A stretch of DNA of 64,000 nt from contig JASPKZ010009950.1 of assembly GCA_030220185.1 (NCBI GenBank), positions 1 to 64,000 of the forward strand, read 5' to 3'. The stretch comes from Diploptera punctata. Its lineage: Eukaryota > Arthropoda > Insecta > Blattodea > Blaberidae. Position 1 is the first letter of the stretch. Each line of letters begins with the position of its first letter. Below the pieces are notes generated by a model, which saw only the letters and a list, made by a program, of their open reading frames with translations, ran no database searches and was not told the origin of the DNA. Both the position numbers and the translations under genes were made by a program. Of this stretch, positions 29,751 through 40,000 are shown one piece after another.

Positions 29751-30474
29751 GACTATTTAACTCATGCCCCAAATGGGAGTCAATGACCAATCACGTTTCA
29801 ATGATTTCTGTTTTACAACCAATCAGAGTCGTGTTTCACGAAATATTTATCAGTGTTATAATTACCATATATTAAACAAAGCTCCTCCTTTTTAATATTC
29901 TGAACAGGTCTGACCGTTATTTTGCAGTGACTGAGCCTATAAGAAATACGGCTACCAGATTGTATATATAGTGCATACATGTCAACATTTGTAGCAATTT
30001 ATTATACCACCAAAAAAAGAAACCACTGTTTGACTTTCTTAAATGTATTTTTTCCCAGGTAATAATCCAGAAAAATATAATTGTCATATTTACATCATAC
30101 GACATCAGAAATGAATTAATATACAGATTGATGTTTCATTTTTTCTCCACTAGAGAGCATTCTTACAATATTGCGTTCCTTTGGCAATAAATAGTATGAT
30201 CTGGTTGCAGTGATAAACAAAAGAAGCAGTAGAAGCGTACCTATCTATCGTTTCTCATTTGTTTTCAAACATCGCCGTTTGCATTAAATATATAAATATT
30301 TTGAAATAACTACAGTTAAATAATGATTTGTGAGTAAACAGCTTAATTTTATTCGTTAAATAGTCCTAACAAATGCCACTCTTGATTTCCAAATTCTCTA
30401 GATAAATTCACTCCTCACTTCGTGAGTCGTGAATTTATCGATAATTTGGAAATCACTCGTGGCATTACTTATGA
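29751..30474 (-). repeat. Hairpin-ended repeat family, copy 3 (full)
   Basis: The left edge is GACTATTTAACTCATGCCCC. The right part is an imperfect inverted repeat: GCCACTCTTGATTTCCAAATT...TAAATTCAC at 30374-30410, against GTGAATTTATCGATAATTTGGAAATCACTCGTGGC at 30429-30463. The end is ATTACTTATGA. Two CCAAT boxes lie at 29787-29791 and 29819-29823. In gene B intron 3, antisense to the gene. Confidence 0.75.
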
Positions 30475-30555
30475 CAAACACACGCACAGAAGAATTACGA
30501 CTATAGGTAAGTTATGTCTTTACTCAACTATATGTTTGTGAAAATTGTGTTTCAG

Positions 30556-30674
30556 CGCTGTTCTACCAGTTTGGGATGTTTCTGGAGTTCTTGTTGGGCA
30601 GCGTGATGCACTGGAGAACAGCCGCGGCTGTGTCTACTGTCGTGCCAGTTGTGTCCTTCTGCCTCATCAGCCGG
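30556..30674 (+). CDS. Tret1-like: Tret1-like gene B, exon 4 (TM5-TM6)
   Basis: The acceptor TGTGTTTCAG is at 30555 and the donor AGCCGG|GTAACA at 30675. Two bases complete the Ala codon from exon 3. It encodes LFYQFGMFLEFLLGSVMHW, then RTAAAVSTVVPVVSFCLISR, ending in phase 0. Gene A has the same segment fused to the preceding exon. Confidence 0.88.
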
Positions 30675-30689
30675 GTAACAAACATAATA

Positions 30690-31325
30690 AACTAACTAAC
30701 TCACTTGCACTATCGAACCCGTAGGTTCATGCCCACCCGGATGCAATCTCTCCATACATCACTATCTTGAGCTAATGTTTTCAAATCATCCCCTATATAA
30801 TCTACTTCCCTCAAATCATGGTTAATGTTATTCTCCCACCTCATTCTTGGTCTACCAACTGGCCATTTTCGCTCTGGATTTCCTATAAGATTGTTTCCAT
30901 GCCCCTCTTTGATTGCACTTTCATGCCACATGCCCTGCCAATCTCAATCTATGTGACTTAATTGTTCTTATTATAACCTAGGCTATCTGGTTTCTTATGA
31001 TGGTCATGTAGCTCACTGTTATGTAGTCTTATCCATTCGCCTGTCTGTTCATCTCTCTTTGGTTTAAAATTTTTCTTAAGAACTTTATTCTCAAATACTC
31101 GTAATATTTTCTCCTCCCTTAAAGTAAAAGTCCATGTTTCGCATTCATATAATATAACTGGGAGAATAACATTTTTATATAATGTATTTTCAGTTTAATA
31201 TTTTTTAGAGAAGTTAGGACAAGAGTCCCTGTAATGTATAATAGTATGCATTGAGTCTATGTTTAATTTCTTTTTTGCATCTCCTTATTGACAGTTATTG
31301 TTCCTAGGTATTCGAAGCAATAGAC
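30690..31325 (-). mobile_element. RTE-like LINE family 1 fragment
   Basis: The 3' end (ACTCACTTGCACTATCGAACC on the plus strand) starts 16 bp after exon 4. The minus frame at 30710-30931 encodes GNPERKWPVGRPRMRWENN, NHDLREVDYIGDDLKTLAQD and MNLRVR. Upstream pieces continue to an EYLG-like motif near 31320. Confidence 0.8.
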
Positions 31326-31577
31326 TACTAGAAATCGATTTGTTCTGTAAAGCAATTTGCTCTTCTACTCTTATACACGTATAATGAGATAAAAATGTAT
31401 TTAATGTAGCTTGATGTAGCTTACTTGTCCTTCTATAAATACATTTTGGTGTATGATACACAAGCATTTTTTTTATATTCTTGGGAATAGTTTAACTCCA
31501 TAAAATATAAATTAAAGTTGATTGAATTTTAGTGATGGTGTTTAATAAATTAATCTATGTTATAAATTATAGCCTAC

Positions 31578-32035
31578 TAGGGCATTCAATATGAAATGGC
31601 AACATTGATATAACCTCATAAAAATGTATTTAGGTTACTTTTGACATTATGAATTTCGTTTATAGCGTTCTGCCAAGCCAATTATACGTTGCCAAATCCT
31701 TGGAATATGGCGTACTCCATCTGCAGCACTATTTCTGAATCTCTCTCTCATCTGATCGAGCTAGAGCTTTCTGGATATCAACTCTTGATCGAAATCGAAT
31801 GCCTCGTTGAAGTTCTTTGTTCTTCGAGAATTAGTTGTAGCACAAGAGCTCCTGTCTGGTGAATTTGGTGGATGTTCGAATACTTCCCAATTCCACGTTC
31901 TAAACAAATTAAACTGAACATATTTTTAGAGCGGTTTCACTTACTGAATGTGAGAAACAGAGAATGTATTCACAAAATATTGTTATTTCGAAACTTTTAA
32001 TATTCAGATTTTCCTACTCAACAACATATTATACT
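31578..32035 (-). mobile_element. Internally deleted mariner-like element, copy 2
   Basis: The terminus TAGGGCATTCAATATGAAAT at 31578 matches copy 1 (3721). The minus strand encodes a degenerate mariner C-terminus: FEHPPNSPDRSSC, NEAFDFDQELISRK, LDQMRERF, ADGVRHIPRIWQR. The text then goes straight to the other end shared with copy 1 (AAAGTTTCGAAATAACAATA), so both copies carry the same deletion and the family spread as a non-autonomous derivative. Confidence 0.65.
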
Positions 32036-32424
32036 CGGACCAACGGATCTATGCCCCTATAGCGCCCTGGTATCGTTCTTAGGAACTACACGTCAATACT
32101 CACATAATTTCACCGCACTCCCCTCCCACTACGTCAAACAGCAGCCACAGTAACTTATCGAGTAGGGATGTTGCCAAACTTCCCCCAGTGTCATGATTCT
32201 TGAATACTGAATAATACAAGGCTGGAGTCGAGTTGACAACGCTGGAGTGCAAGTGCAAGAGAGAAATATAAAAGAAAGAGAGAGATAGGAATTCAGGGAG
32301 GGAAATGATTTGCCCAGGCAGAAAAGGAAGTAGGCTTTAGTTTGCATATCTTACGGGGCAAAGATCCGTTGAACAGACAATATGGAGTAACAAAATTGTA
32401 AAATGCAATTTTTTGACGTTTCAG

Positions 32425-32825
32425 ATACCAGAGTCCCCGATATGGCTGGTAGCACAAGGAAGAAGGAAGGATGCGCAGACCTCTCTGTGTTGGTTGAGAG
32501 GCTGGGTAGAACCCAAGGCTGTGCAGAAAGGAATTGGACGACTTAGTGTCTTATTACGGAAAGCTTCTTCGACGAAGCAACTACCAGAGAAAAAGCAGCC
32601 GTGCAGCCAGAATTATCTTCTCTGCTGGAAGTCAAAGACAGCGAAGAAAGAACACGCGGTTCTCGGGATACTGAAACTCATGTGGGAACCGGCGACCAGG
32701 ACCCCTCTCACACTCACTTTCATCGTGTTCGTGTTCTCCAGTATGGGCGGAATCTTCTCCATCAAGCCTTACTTAGTCGGTGTTTGCAGAGGTTCAATGC
32801 GCCTATAGATCCCAGGTGGAGCTCC
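32425..32825 (+). CDS. Tret1-like: Tret1-like gene B, exon 5 (PESPIWL, loop, TM7-TM8), frameshifted
   Basis: The acceptor GACGTTTCAG is at 32424 and the donor AGCTCC|GTAAGT at 32826. It encodes IPESPIWLVAQGRRKDAQTS and LCWLRGWVEPKAVQ in frame 1, the loop in other frames, then LKLMWEP, TPLTLTFIVFVFSSMGGIFS and IKPYLVGV in frame 1. Finally RFNAPIDPRWSS reads in frame 3. The last shift fits one missing T in the TTT run near 32782. A first shift near 32527-32531 (AAAGGAATTG) and an intermediate one in the loop are likely. The 401-nt length is one short of a multiple of three, consistent with this. Confidence 0.85.
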
Positions 32826-32880
32826 GTAAGTCTCTTTAAAACTTCATACAAACAAAAACAATAATGATAATAATAATACT

Positions 32881-32881
32881 A

Positions 32882-32920
<39 letters not shown>
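32881..32920. repeat. (ATT)n microsatellite
   Basis: ATT repeats 55 bp after exon 5. Confidence 0.95.
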
Positions 32921-32924
<4 letters not shown>

Positions 32925-32954
32925 AGGGCAAATAAATTATAAATATTTAATTCA

Positions 32955-33255
32955 ATAGTGGAGAAGTACTGTCACATATGGAACCGAGTCACCAAGATGT
33001 TCAAAATTGGAAAAAATAAGAATAAAAGTCAAACGAGAAGAATTAAAAAAGATTACATATTCAATAGCATATTATTATTAATGTATCAGCAGTCAAATTG
33101 GTATTGGCATGTAAGACAAATGCAAGAAGAAAGGTTACAGGAAAAACATTTGAATGATGTCCTCCTGGATCAAGAAAGGAAAGGAAGACCTCAAAACTCA
33201 TGGATGCAAGAAATAAGAACTGGAATGGGAACAAGAGGACTGGAGGAAGGAGTGG
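32955..33255 (+). mobile_element. LINE C-terminal fragment
   Basis: The frame encodes CHIWNRVTKMFKIGK, WYWHVRQMQEERLQEKHLND, and KGRPQNSWMQEIRTGM: the GH/RPxxxW tail of a LINE ORF. It is followed by (ATT)n to about 33370. Confidence 0.65.
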
Positions 33256-33381
33256 ATTTGTATTATTATATTATTATTATATTATTATTATTATTATTTA
33301 TTATTTATATTATTATTTGTATTATTAATTTATTATTATTATTTATTTTATATTATTATATTATTATTTATATATATCCCA

Positions 33382-33555
33382 CCGTTATGGGGTATTGGGG
33401 TAGCATTGCTGCCTCAGGCAGCGGAGCCGGGTTCGAGCCCCGGTAAAGACCACCTTTCCTGGGTTGATGATGGTATTTCGAGACTTTTCTTCGTCTGTAA
33501 GACAAATGGTCAGAAACTAGGCCAAAATCTGTCCATGAACAGATATGCCCATCTA
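33382..33555 (+). mobile_element. tRNA-headed SINE, family F
   Basis: The head GGGGTAGCATTGCTGCCTCAG and B box GGGTTCGAGCCCCGG (33429-33443) are followed by CCTTTCCTGGGTTGATGATG and CTGTAAGACAAATGGTCAG. It is related in design to SINE A but the body is distinct. Confidence 0.6.
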
Positions 33556-33827
33556 ATTGTCATTATCATATCGCTCATTTAGTGTGAATTGTGTCTTTAT
33601 TAACGTTCGTTATGGACTCGGAAAAGGTACTTGATATTGAATTGTTCACTCATTCGGGGAGCTCTCCGTTACCTGCTTGGTTCAAAAAAGTATGAATGTG
33701 ATCCTAATTGAAATCCCTCTCCCGACAGGTCGTTTCGCTGTACAAGCCGGGAGGGTGTTCTGTGACACCTAAAAGTACTCAAGGTGAGACGTTTAAACCG
33801 CGGTTAATCGAATGGAATAATTATTAT

Positions 33828-34135
33828 ATTATTGTTCTTCTTCTATTTTATCTGTTCTTTTCTGTTGTTGTTCATGTTTTATTCTTATTTGTTCTTCTCT
33901 TGCTCTGCTTCCTTTGCTCTTCTTTCTTGTTCATCTTCTTGCTCCTCTTCTTTGCTCTTCTTCTTGTTCTTCTTCTTGCTCCTCTTCTTGCTCTTCTTCT
34001 TGTTCTTCTTGCTCCTCTTCTTCTTCTTCTTCTCCTTCCTCTCCTCCTCCTCCTTCTCCTTGCTTCTTCTTGTTTTTTTGCTCTGTTCTTGTTATTAATT
34101 ATTATTACTATTTATTATTATTATTTTATTACTTG
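33828..34135. repeat. (TTC)n/(ATT)n pyrimidine-rich tract
   Basis: Imperfect CTTCTT, CTCCTC and ATT repeats. Leu/Phe/Ser-rich frames over this tract are artefacts. Confidence 0.9.
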
Positions 34136-34204
34136 ATACTTTAACTCCCTAAAACTATCAAACCTGGATGGCCGCGGGGGAAATAAGGTGTCCCACAAAG
34201 GTCA

Positions 34205-34320
34205 TATCTAAGGCTAATGTGTACCAATTCATTCCCTTATAATATACTTCCTCAACTCGTGGTTAATATTCTTTTCCTACCTTTTTTTGGTATAGCAACT
34301 GGGGAATTCCTACCCTTGGT
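34205..34320 (-). mobile_element. RTE-like LINE family 1, short remnant
   Basis: The reverse complement reads INHELREVYYKGMNWYTLA-like text, homologous to NHDLREVDYTGNDWKTLA of family 1. Confidence 0.55.
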
Positions 34321-34324
34321 TTCC

Positions 34325-34970
34325 TTCTCCTTCGTGTCATCGTCGCCCATGCAGTCTATGTCCTTGACCAATGGTAAACTTAAATCTATTTTCTATCTCG
34401 CTTTGGGTTTTTTAAGCTGCTGCCGTCTTTCCGTGCCATCTTCCAAAACCTACGATCTTGAGCATCTTCAATGTTTTACCCTCTTGCTTCTTTGCTATCC
34501 TCATGCATTCCTTCCAAGTTAATTTGGTCTTCCTTTTTTTCTTCTTTCTGGTCGGTTGTCATTGATATTATTTGTTTCGGGCCATCTCTTGCCTTCCATA
34601 TTAAAATATATCCGAACCATTTATTCCGTTTCTTCAATTTTTTTATTAGGTTTTCTTCTGTGCTTCCTATATGTTTCTAATTTTTTATTTCTCAACATAT
34701 TCTAATTTTGATTTTCTGGCACTTCTGCTGTAGATAATCCACTTCTAGAGCTATTATCTATTTTGTAGTATTTATTGATTGCCCCACATATCGCTTTCCG
34801 TACATTGGCCAAGCAGTATTCCACCACTGTTTTACCAATATATTTTGGTCTTTCCAAATACGCTTATCCCACCCATATAGAATTTAACGTTGATATTTTT
34901 CTACTCAATTCAGTTCTATGCTTTATATTCTCTTTGCCTATTACCTTCAATGTTATCTATAATTATAATA
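34325..34970 (-). mobile_element. LINE C-terminal fragment, family 3
   Basis: It is the reverse complement of a sequence closely matching 59345-59930: words for INKYYKIDNSS, KRKTKLTWKECMRIAKKQEG-like text and LKMLKIVGFGRWHGKTAAA. It ends just before the tRNA-like repeat and the gypsy element. Frames are broken. Confidence 0.6.
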
Positions 34971-34984
34971 TTATAATGATTTTG

Positions 34985-35072
34985 CCAAAAGAAAAATTAC
35001 TATCTGAAACCAGGAATCGAACCGTGGACCTCTTAGTTCTCCAGACTAGTGTGCACCCACTACCACCATTCT
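34985..35072 (-). repeat. tRNA-like repeat at the left edge of the gypsy insertion
   Basis: The minus strand reads GGTGGTAGTGGGTGCACACTAG, then GTCCACGGTTCGATTCCTGG: A- and B-box-like segments. The LTR starts 2 bp after it, so the element may have inserted at or beside this unit. Confidence 0.5.
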
Positions 35073-35074
35073 AT

Positions 35075-35801
35075 TGTAATATATATTGAAGTATATCATA
35101 ATATATATTGAAGTATATCATAATATATATATATTTTATAATATGAACATTCATTATAATGTATGACTGTCCTAAATTAACACAATTATTGACCTAATTG
35201 ATCTTTTTGTTAAAATATGCTGAAGAATGATTTTAAAGAATTCTGTCATGAATATTTAAATAGGTATTACCTTTGTAGTTATTTGGAAAAGTCATGCAGT
35301 ATAAGGGATTGTTACACAATAGGTAGTCTTACCTAATGATGACTTAGCTTTTAAAAGGTCATAGGTTAAGCGCATTCAATATGCTTTTCAGAAAGGGAGA
35401 ATCTGGTTACATGTACAATACAACCAAATTGATTCTCACGTATACATTGTAACTACGTCATTACTCAACTGGTATATATGTATGAAACTTATGATTGTAA
35501 GTTAGACAGTTTTTTTCATCGGTGTTACCGATACCCTGTCTCACGTTTTTTTGTATTAAAGTCTGTTTGTTTCTCACTACTGCTCCGCTGTGTCTTCTTA
35601 TAGTTAGGTTTAATCCTATCTACTAACCACATTTCCGAAGAATTCCTGGGGTTGATTCCTAATCTATAAATTTACAGATATCTACTAGAACTTCAAGACG
35701 ATCTTCACCTCCTGACACAACTCTTACTTATTTTGATTATTATTTATACTTTAAAAATAATCCTTATAATTATAGAAGGAATCGACCACCCAGATATTAC
35801 A
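35075..35801 (+). repeat. 5' LTR
   Basis: 727 bp, TG...CA with hexamer inverted ends TGTAAT/ATTACA. A short direct repeat (TATATTGAAGTATATCATAA) occurs twice at the start. A TATATAT box lies at 35473-35479 and ATTAAA, a likely poly(A) signal, at 35555-35560. R would therefore lie between about 35505 and 35580, though this is inferred. Confidence 0.93.
35473..35560 (+). promoter_or_regulatory. LTR core promoter and poly(A) signal (inferred)
   Basis: TATATAT at 35473-35479 would place transcription start near 35503-35510. ATTAAA at 35555-35560 followed by a TGTTTGTTTCTC stretch would serve as poly(A) signal and GU-rich element. The same signals recur in the 3' LTR. Confidence 0.4.
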
Positions 35802-35812
35802 TGGTGGCAGCG
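35802..35812 (+). other. Primer binding site (tRNA-Leu type)
   Basis: TGGTGGCAGCG starts at the first base after the LTR. TGG complements the tRNA CCA end and TGGCAGCG matches the 3' acceptor (CGCTGCCA) of insect tRNA-Leu (AAG/UAG) as I remember it. Primer identity should be confirmed against the species' tRNAs. Confidence 0.6.
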
Positions 35813-36146
35813 CATCGGGATTGGAAAACCAGCGAGCAGTGAGACATCCGAAGGTGCGAACGAGCTGGAGAGACTCTTCAATTAGTCCCAGATAATTCAG
35901 AGCCTATCTCGAGGGATCAACGCTCCAGAGTAATCCACAGGCGCCGTGGTACCCGTAAACGCACCAGAGGAAAGCAGACAGTGGTCCTGAGGCCAACACC
36001 AGCAGCCACCGACGCGCTCGAGGGACGTCCTTGGTGTTCAGCCGTTGGCAGCCTGCACCGCGAGAGGAGTCGCACCCTGAGGGGAGCTGAAAGGCCATCA
36101 CTACGACTCTGAACTGTGCATCTCAGACCACCCTACATCTTTCTTT

Positions 36147-36152
36147 AGGTGA
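36147..36152 (+). promoter_or_regulatory. 5' splice donor in leader for env mRNA
   Basis: AG|GTGAGT at 36147-36154, with GT at 36149, is a perfect consensus donor 17 nt before the gag ATG. With the acceptor at 40730 it would remove gag-pol and produce a subgenomic env mRNA, as known for gypsy-type errantiviruses. Confidence 0.65.
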
Positions 36153-36165
36153 GTCCAATTCCATT

Positions 36166-37047
36166 ATGGCTAGCGAGGGCGATATTGATATTAGCGAGGA
36201 AAGCTATATCCCTGTAGTTCAAGCAGTTAAGTTGATACCCCGAACATTCGATGGAAACCCCAAACATTTAAGAGAATTTATAGAAGGAGTAGAAGCTGCG
36301 GTTCAGGTAGTCCATCCAACCAAACAACCCTTATTGTTAAGATTTATAGAATCCAAAATTTCAGGAGACGCTAAAGATAGACTTTTAGCTAGGACAGAGA
36401 GAGAAACTTGGATTCAAGTTAAAGCAATATTGGAGGAGAACTTTTCTGTAAGGAGAACGCTAGAATATTATGCAGGAATACTCTTTAATTCAAAACAAAG
36501 TACAAATGAAACAGTTGCACAGTGGGGTTCAAGATTAGATGGAATAGCCATGGATTTAAGAAGAGAAGTCAGAAATAGATTGGAGAGGTTAGAAAGACGC
36601 GATAATTCGAGATATGTAGAAGGAGGCCTACAGCTGATAGGAGAATTTTTAAAAGGTACTTTCGTAGCAGGGTTAAAGGACGATAAGATTAAGTATATAG
36701 TAAAGGCTAAGGGTGAAGAAGAATCATTAGCGCAACTAATCGAAACCGCATTACAGGAAGAAAGCGAGGTAAAGTCCACGAGATTTAGGGGTAATCAAAA
36801 TGGACAAGGACATCCAATCACAGGGGCAGTAAAAAGGGAATTTAGAAGACCGTACGGATCAGAGATAAAGAGAGAGGTTAACCTGGCCACAAAAGAAATA
36901 AGGTGTTATAATTGTAATGAGATAGGGCACATTAGTAGAGAATGTGGTAAGAGACCGCAACCCCGTAGGCATGGAGGACGGGACAGAGCAGCTCTGGGAG
37001 GCCGCCAGGGAAACGAGAATTCGGGTTACCTGAGCAGTCGCAGGTAA
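36166..37047 (+). CDS. gag: Gag polyprotein of errantivirus-type element
   Basis: 293 residues, the structural protein forming the particle. The N-terminal half has the capsid-like pattern RTFDGNPKHLREFIEGVE...KISGDAKDRL typical of gypsy Gag. The C-terminus carries one CCHC zinc knuckle (C247, C250, H255, C260) within CYNCNEIGHISREC, then a basic Arg/Gly tail. It is somewhat shorter than many errantivirus Gags. The stop at 37045-37047 lies inside the predicted frameshift pseudoknot. The ATG at 36166 is the first after the leader donor and starts the long frame. Confidence 0.93.
   Translation: MASEGDIDISEESYIPVVQAVKLIPRTFDGNPKHLREFIEGVEAAVQVVHPTKQPLLLRFIESKISGDAKDRLLARTERETWIQVKAILEENFSVRRTLEYYAGILFNSKQSTNETVAQWGSRLDGIAMDLRREVRNRLERLERRDNSRYVEGGLQLIGEFLKGTFVAGLKDDKIKYIVKAKGEEESLAQLIETALQEESEVKSTRFRGNQNGQGHPITGAVKREFRRPYGSEIKREVNLATKEIRCYNCNEIGHISRECGKRPQPRRHGGRDRAALGGRQGNENSGYLSSRR
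37008..37014 (+). promoter_or_regulatory. -1 ribosomal frameshift slippery heptamer GGGAAAC
   Basis: It reads G GGA AAC in the gag phase (codons at 37009 and 37012), exactly the X XXY YYZ arrangement. The pol frame is the -1 frame and is open from 36969, so slippage here yields Gag-Pol. Confidence 0.8.
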
Positions 37048-37064
37048 TCCTCCCGTCTGACTGC
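37024..37064 (+). other. Predicted H-type RNA pseudoknot downstream of slippery site
   Basis: Stem 1: TTACCTG (37026-37032) with CAGGTAA (37041-37047), extendable by GG/CC around one bulged base. Stem 2: loop bases GCAGTC (37034-37039) with GACTGC (37059-37064), 6 bp. Loop 1 is one base and loop 2 about 8-11 bases. The spacer from the heptamer is 9-11 nt. All pairs are perfect Watson-Crick. Confidence 0.65.
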
Positions 37065-37076
37065 GCGCCAGGACTC

Positions 37077-40000
37077 ATGGAGTGCCTGAGGGATCATACT
37101 AGGGTAAATATGGAAGGGGAATTACCTGAACTAGTTGATCAGAAGTTTAAGGATAGGATAGATAAAGCCGCTAAAATAGTTAGTGACGCAAACGAATCCC
37201 CAGATGACAGTGTTTGTTGGGCAGTGTCGCAAGGCGAACTGCATAAGTTGACTAGAACGCCGATAAATGGGTTCTGTGACTGTGGGCCTAGCGTGGTTGG
37301 GGAACGCCAAGAGACTGTAGGCTCGAAACAGTGGAATAATAGAGAGAAACGCCAGGAGATTGTAGGCTCGAAACAGTGGAATAATAGAGAGAAACGCCAG
37401 GAGATTGTAGGCTCGAAACAGTGGAATAATAGAGAGAAACGCCAAGAGATTGTAGGCTCGAAACAGTGGAATAATAGAGGGAAACGCTACGAGTCGTCCA
37501 CAAGGGATAGAACTTGGGATAGTGGATTTAAGGAAAAATCCAAGGACACCAAACCTACCTCAATGGAGACAGCGTGTTGTGAGATCGAAGTAGGGACTCT
37601 TAATGCTATTAATCAGTGGGACGCCTCTGGTTATGAACCGAGACCCTGGGAGATGTATATCCTAAGTGAACAATTAAAAAATGGCCTAGGTTTAGTATTG
37701 ATAGATACTGGTGCACAAATATCATTAGTTAAAGAAACATCACTAAAGAGAAACGTTATAAAGGATAACTGTAATATGAAAATACAAGGTATTAGTGGGA
37801 ACTCTATAAAAGTAAATGGGATAACTCAATTAGTATTGAATAATTGTGAAAATCATACAGTTGTTAATTGTCATATAGTAGATAAATTACCCAGAGATTT
37901 AGATATAATTTTAGGCCAAGACTGGCTCATGGAACAAGGTTATATGTTAAATAAAAAGATGATTATTCCTCCGTATAGTGAAAATTTAATGGAATTTCCT
38001 ACGAACGAAAGAGGGAACAGATTCATAGAACGGCAAATTTTACAGCCAGGGCTAATTTGCGCTAACGGGATAACAAAATGTGATAAGACATTCACATGCC
38101 TAGTAATTAATTTAACAGCTGACGCACAGATAATAAAGAAAATACCAGAACTAGTTAAACCGCCCACTCAAATAAGTAAGGAACAGGAAGTATCAGTTGA
38201 AAATTTCGTACCTCAAAGATTAGATTTATTAAATAAAAATCTGAGACTTGAACACGTGAAAGAAGGAGCCCATAGTATACGAAACATTTGCACAGAATAC
38301 GCGGACATATTTAAGCTTCCGGGAGATAGACTAACAAGCACAACAGCTGCTACACATTCCATACCCACACCTTCAATTCCTAAAGGAAGAGCTATAACTT
38401 TGAAGAATTATAGGTTAGCAGAGGCTCATCAAGAGGAGATTGACAAACAAGTTACACAAATGTTAGAAGACGGTATTATCGCACATAGTAAGAGCGAATG
38501 GAATTTTCCACTAATAGTAATACCTAAAAAGGAAGATGCTTCTGGAAAGAAAAAGTGGCGAATTTGTATAGATTTTAGAAAGTTAAACGAAGTAACCGTA
38601 GGAGACAGCTATCCTCTTCCTAATATACAAGATATATTAGACAAAATAGGAAAGGCTAGATATTTTTCAGCAGTAGATTGCGCAAGTGGATACCTTCAGG
38701 TGCCGATCGCTGAGGAAGACCAATGTAAAACCGCTTTTAGCACCCCTAACGGACATTTCGAGTACAAGAAAATGCCTTTTGGAGTTAGGTCGGGACCAGC
38801 TACATTCCAAAGGATGATGAACTCGGTACTCCAAGACTCAATAGGCAATAGATGCTTTGTGTACATGGACGATATATTAGTAATGGGCGAAACCTTAGAA
38901 GAACATAATAAAAAATTACGGGAAGTGTTTAATCAGTTACGGAAACACAATTTAAAAATCGAACCTGATAAATGTGAATTTTTGAGAGAAGAATTAAAAT
39001 ATCTAGGACACGTGGTTACCGCTCAAGGTGTCAAACCCGATCCGAATAAGATACAGGCAGTTACCGAATTTCCAACTCCAAAGACACCTAAAGACATAAA
39101 ATCATTCTTAGGTTTGGCAGGATATTACAGAAAATTTATAGAAGAATTTAGTGCGATTGCAAAACCTCTGACTGAATTGTTAAAGAAAGATAAAAAATGG
39201 AAGTGGGAAGATACGGAACAGAATAGCTTCAATAAATTGAAAGATAAATTAACGACAGCTCCGTTGTTACAGTATCCAGATTTCACACAAACCTTTATAG
39301 TAACGACAGACGCGAGTGGATACGCTTTAGGCGCAATTCTTAGTCAAGGAACGTTAGGAGATGATAAACCCATTGCTTACGCTAGCAGGACTTTAAATCA
39401 AGCCGAATCGCATTACAGCACTGTAGAAAAGGAACTATTAGCAATAGTATGGGCATGCAGACATTTTAGACCTTATTTACTAGGACGTAAATTTCAAGTA
39501 GTGACAGATCACAAAGGATTGGTCTGGCTATTTAAAGTGAAAGACCCTAGTTCGAGATTAATACGTTGGAAACTTCAACTTTCAGAATTTGAATTCGAAA
39601 TTCATTATAGGGCAGGTAAAAGACACGTAAACGCAGATAGTTTGAGTAGACACCCTGTAGAATGTTGCACCTTGGATAATACGCACTTAACTGAGGATCG
39701 TAAGAAGGAAATAATCAAGGAATTTCACAGCTGTCCAATTGGAGGACATCTTGGAATCAATAAAACTACCGATCGAATTAAATTATACATAACTTGGCCG
39801 GGAGTAGAGAAAGACGTAACCAATTACATTAAAACTTGTAAGATTTGTCAATTTAATAAAGACGAGAAGCAGAAAGTAAAACAACCTTTAGAGGTCACGG
39901 ACACACAAAAGGAACCTTGGATAAAAATTTATTTAGATGTAGTGGGACCACTTCCGCTAACCGAGAGAGGTCATAAATATATATTAACTTGTCAAGATAA

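Noticed and set aside
33708..34144. Leu/Ser/Phe-rich frames up to 142 codons
   Set aside because: They run over TTC/ATT low-complexity DNA in an intron, with no domain.
37131..37503. Minus-strand frames with repeated Leu/Ser motifs of 71-104 codons
   Set aside because: They are shadows of the 45-bp in-frame repeat in pol.
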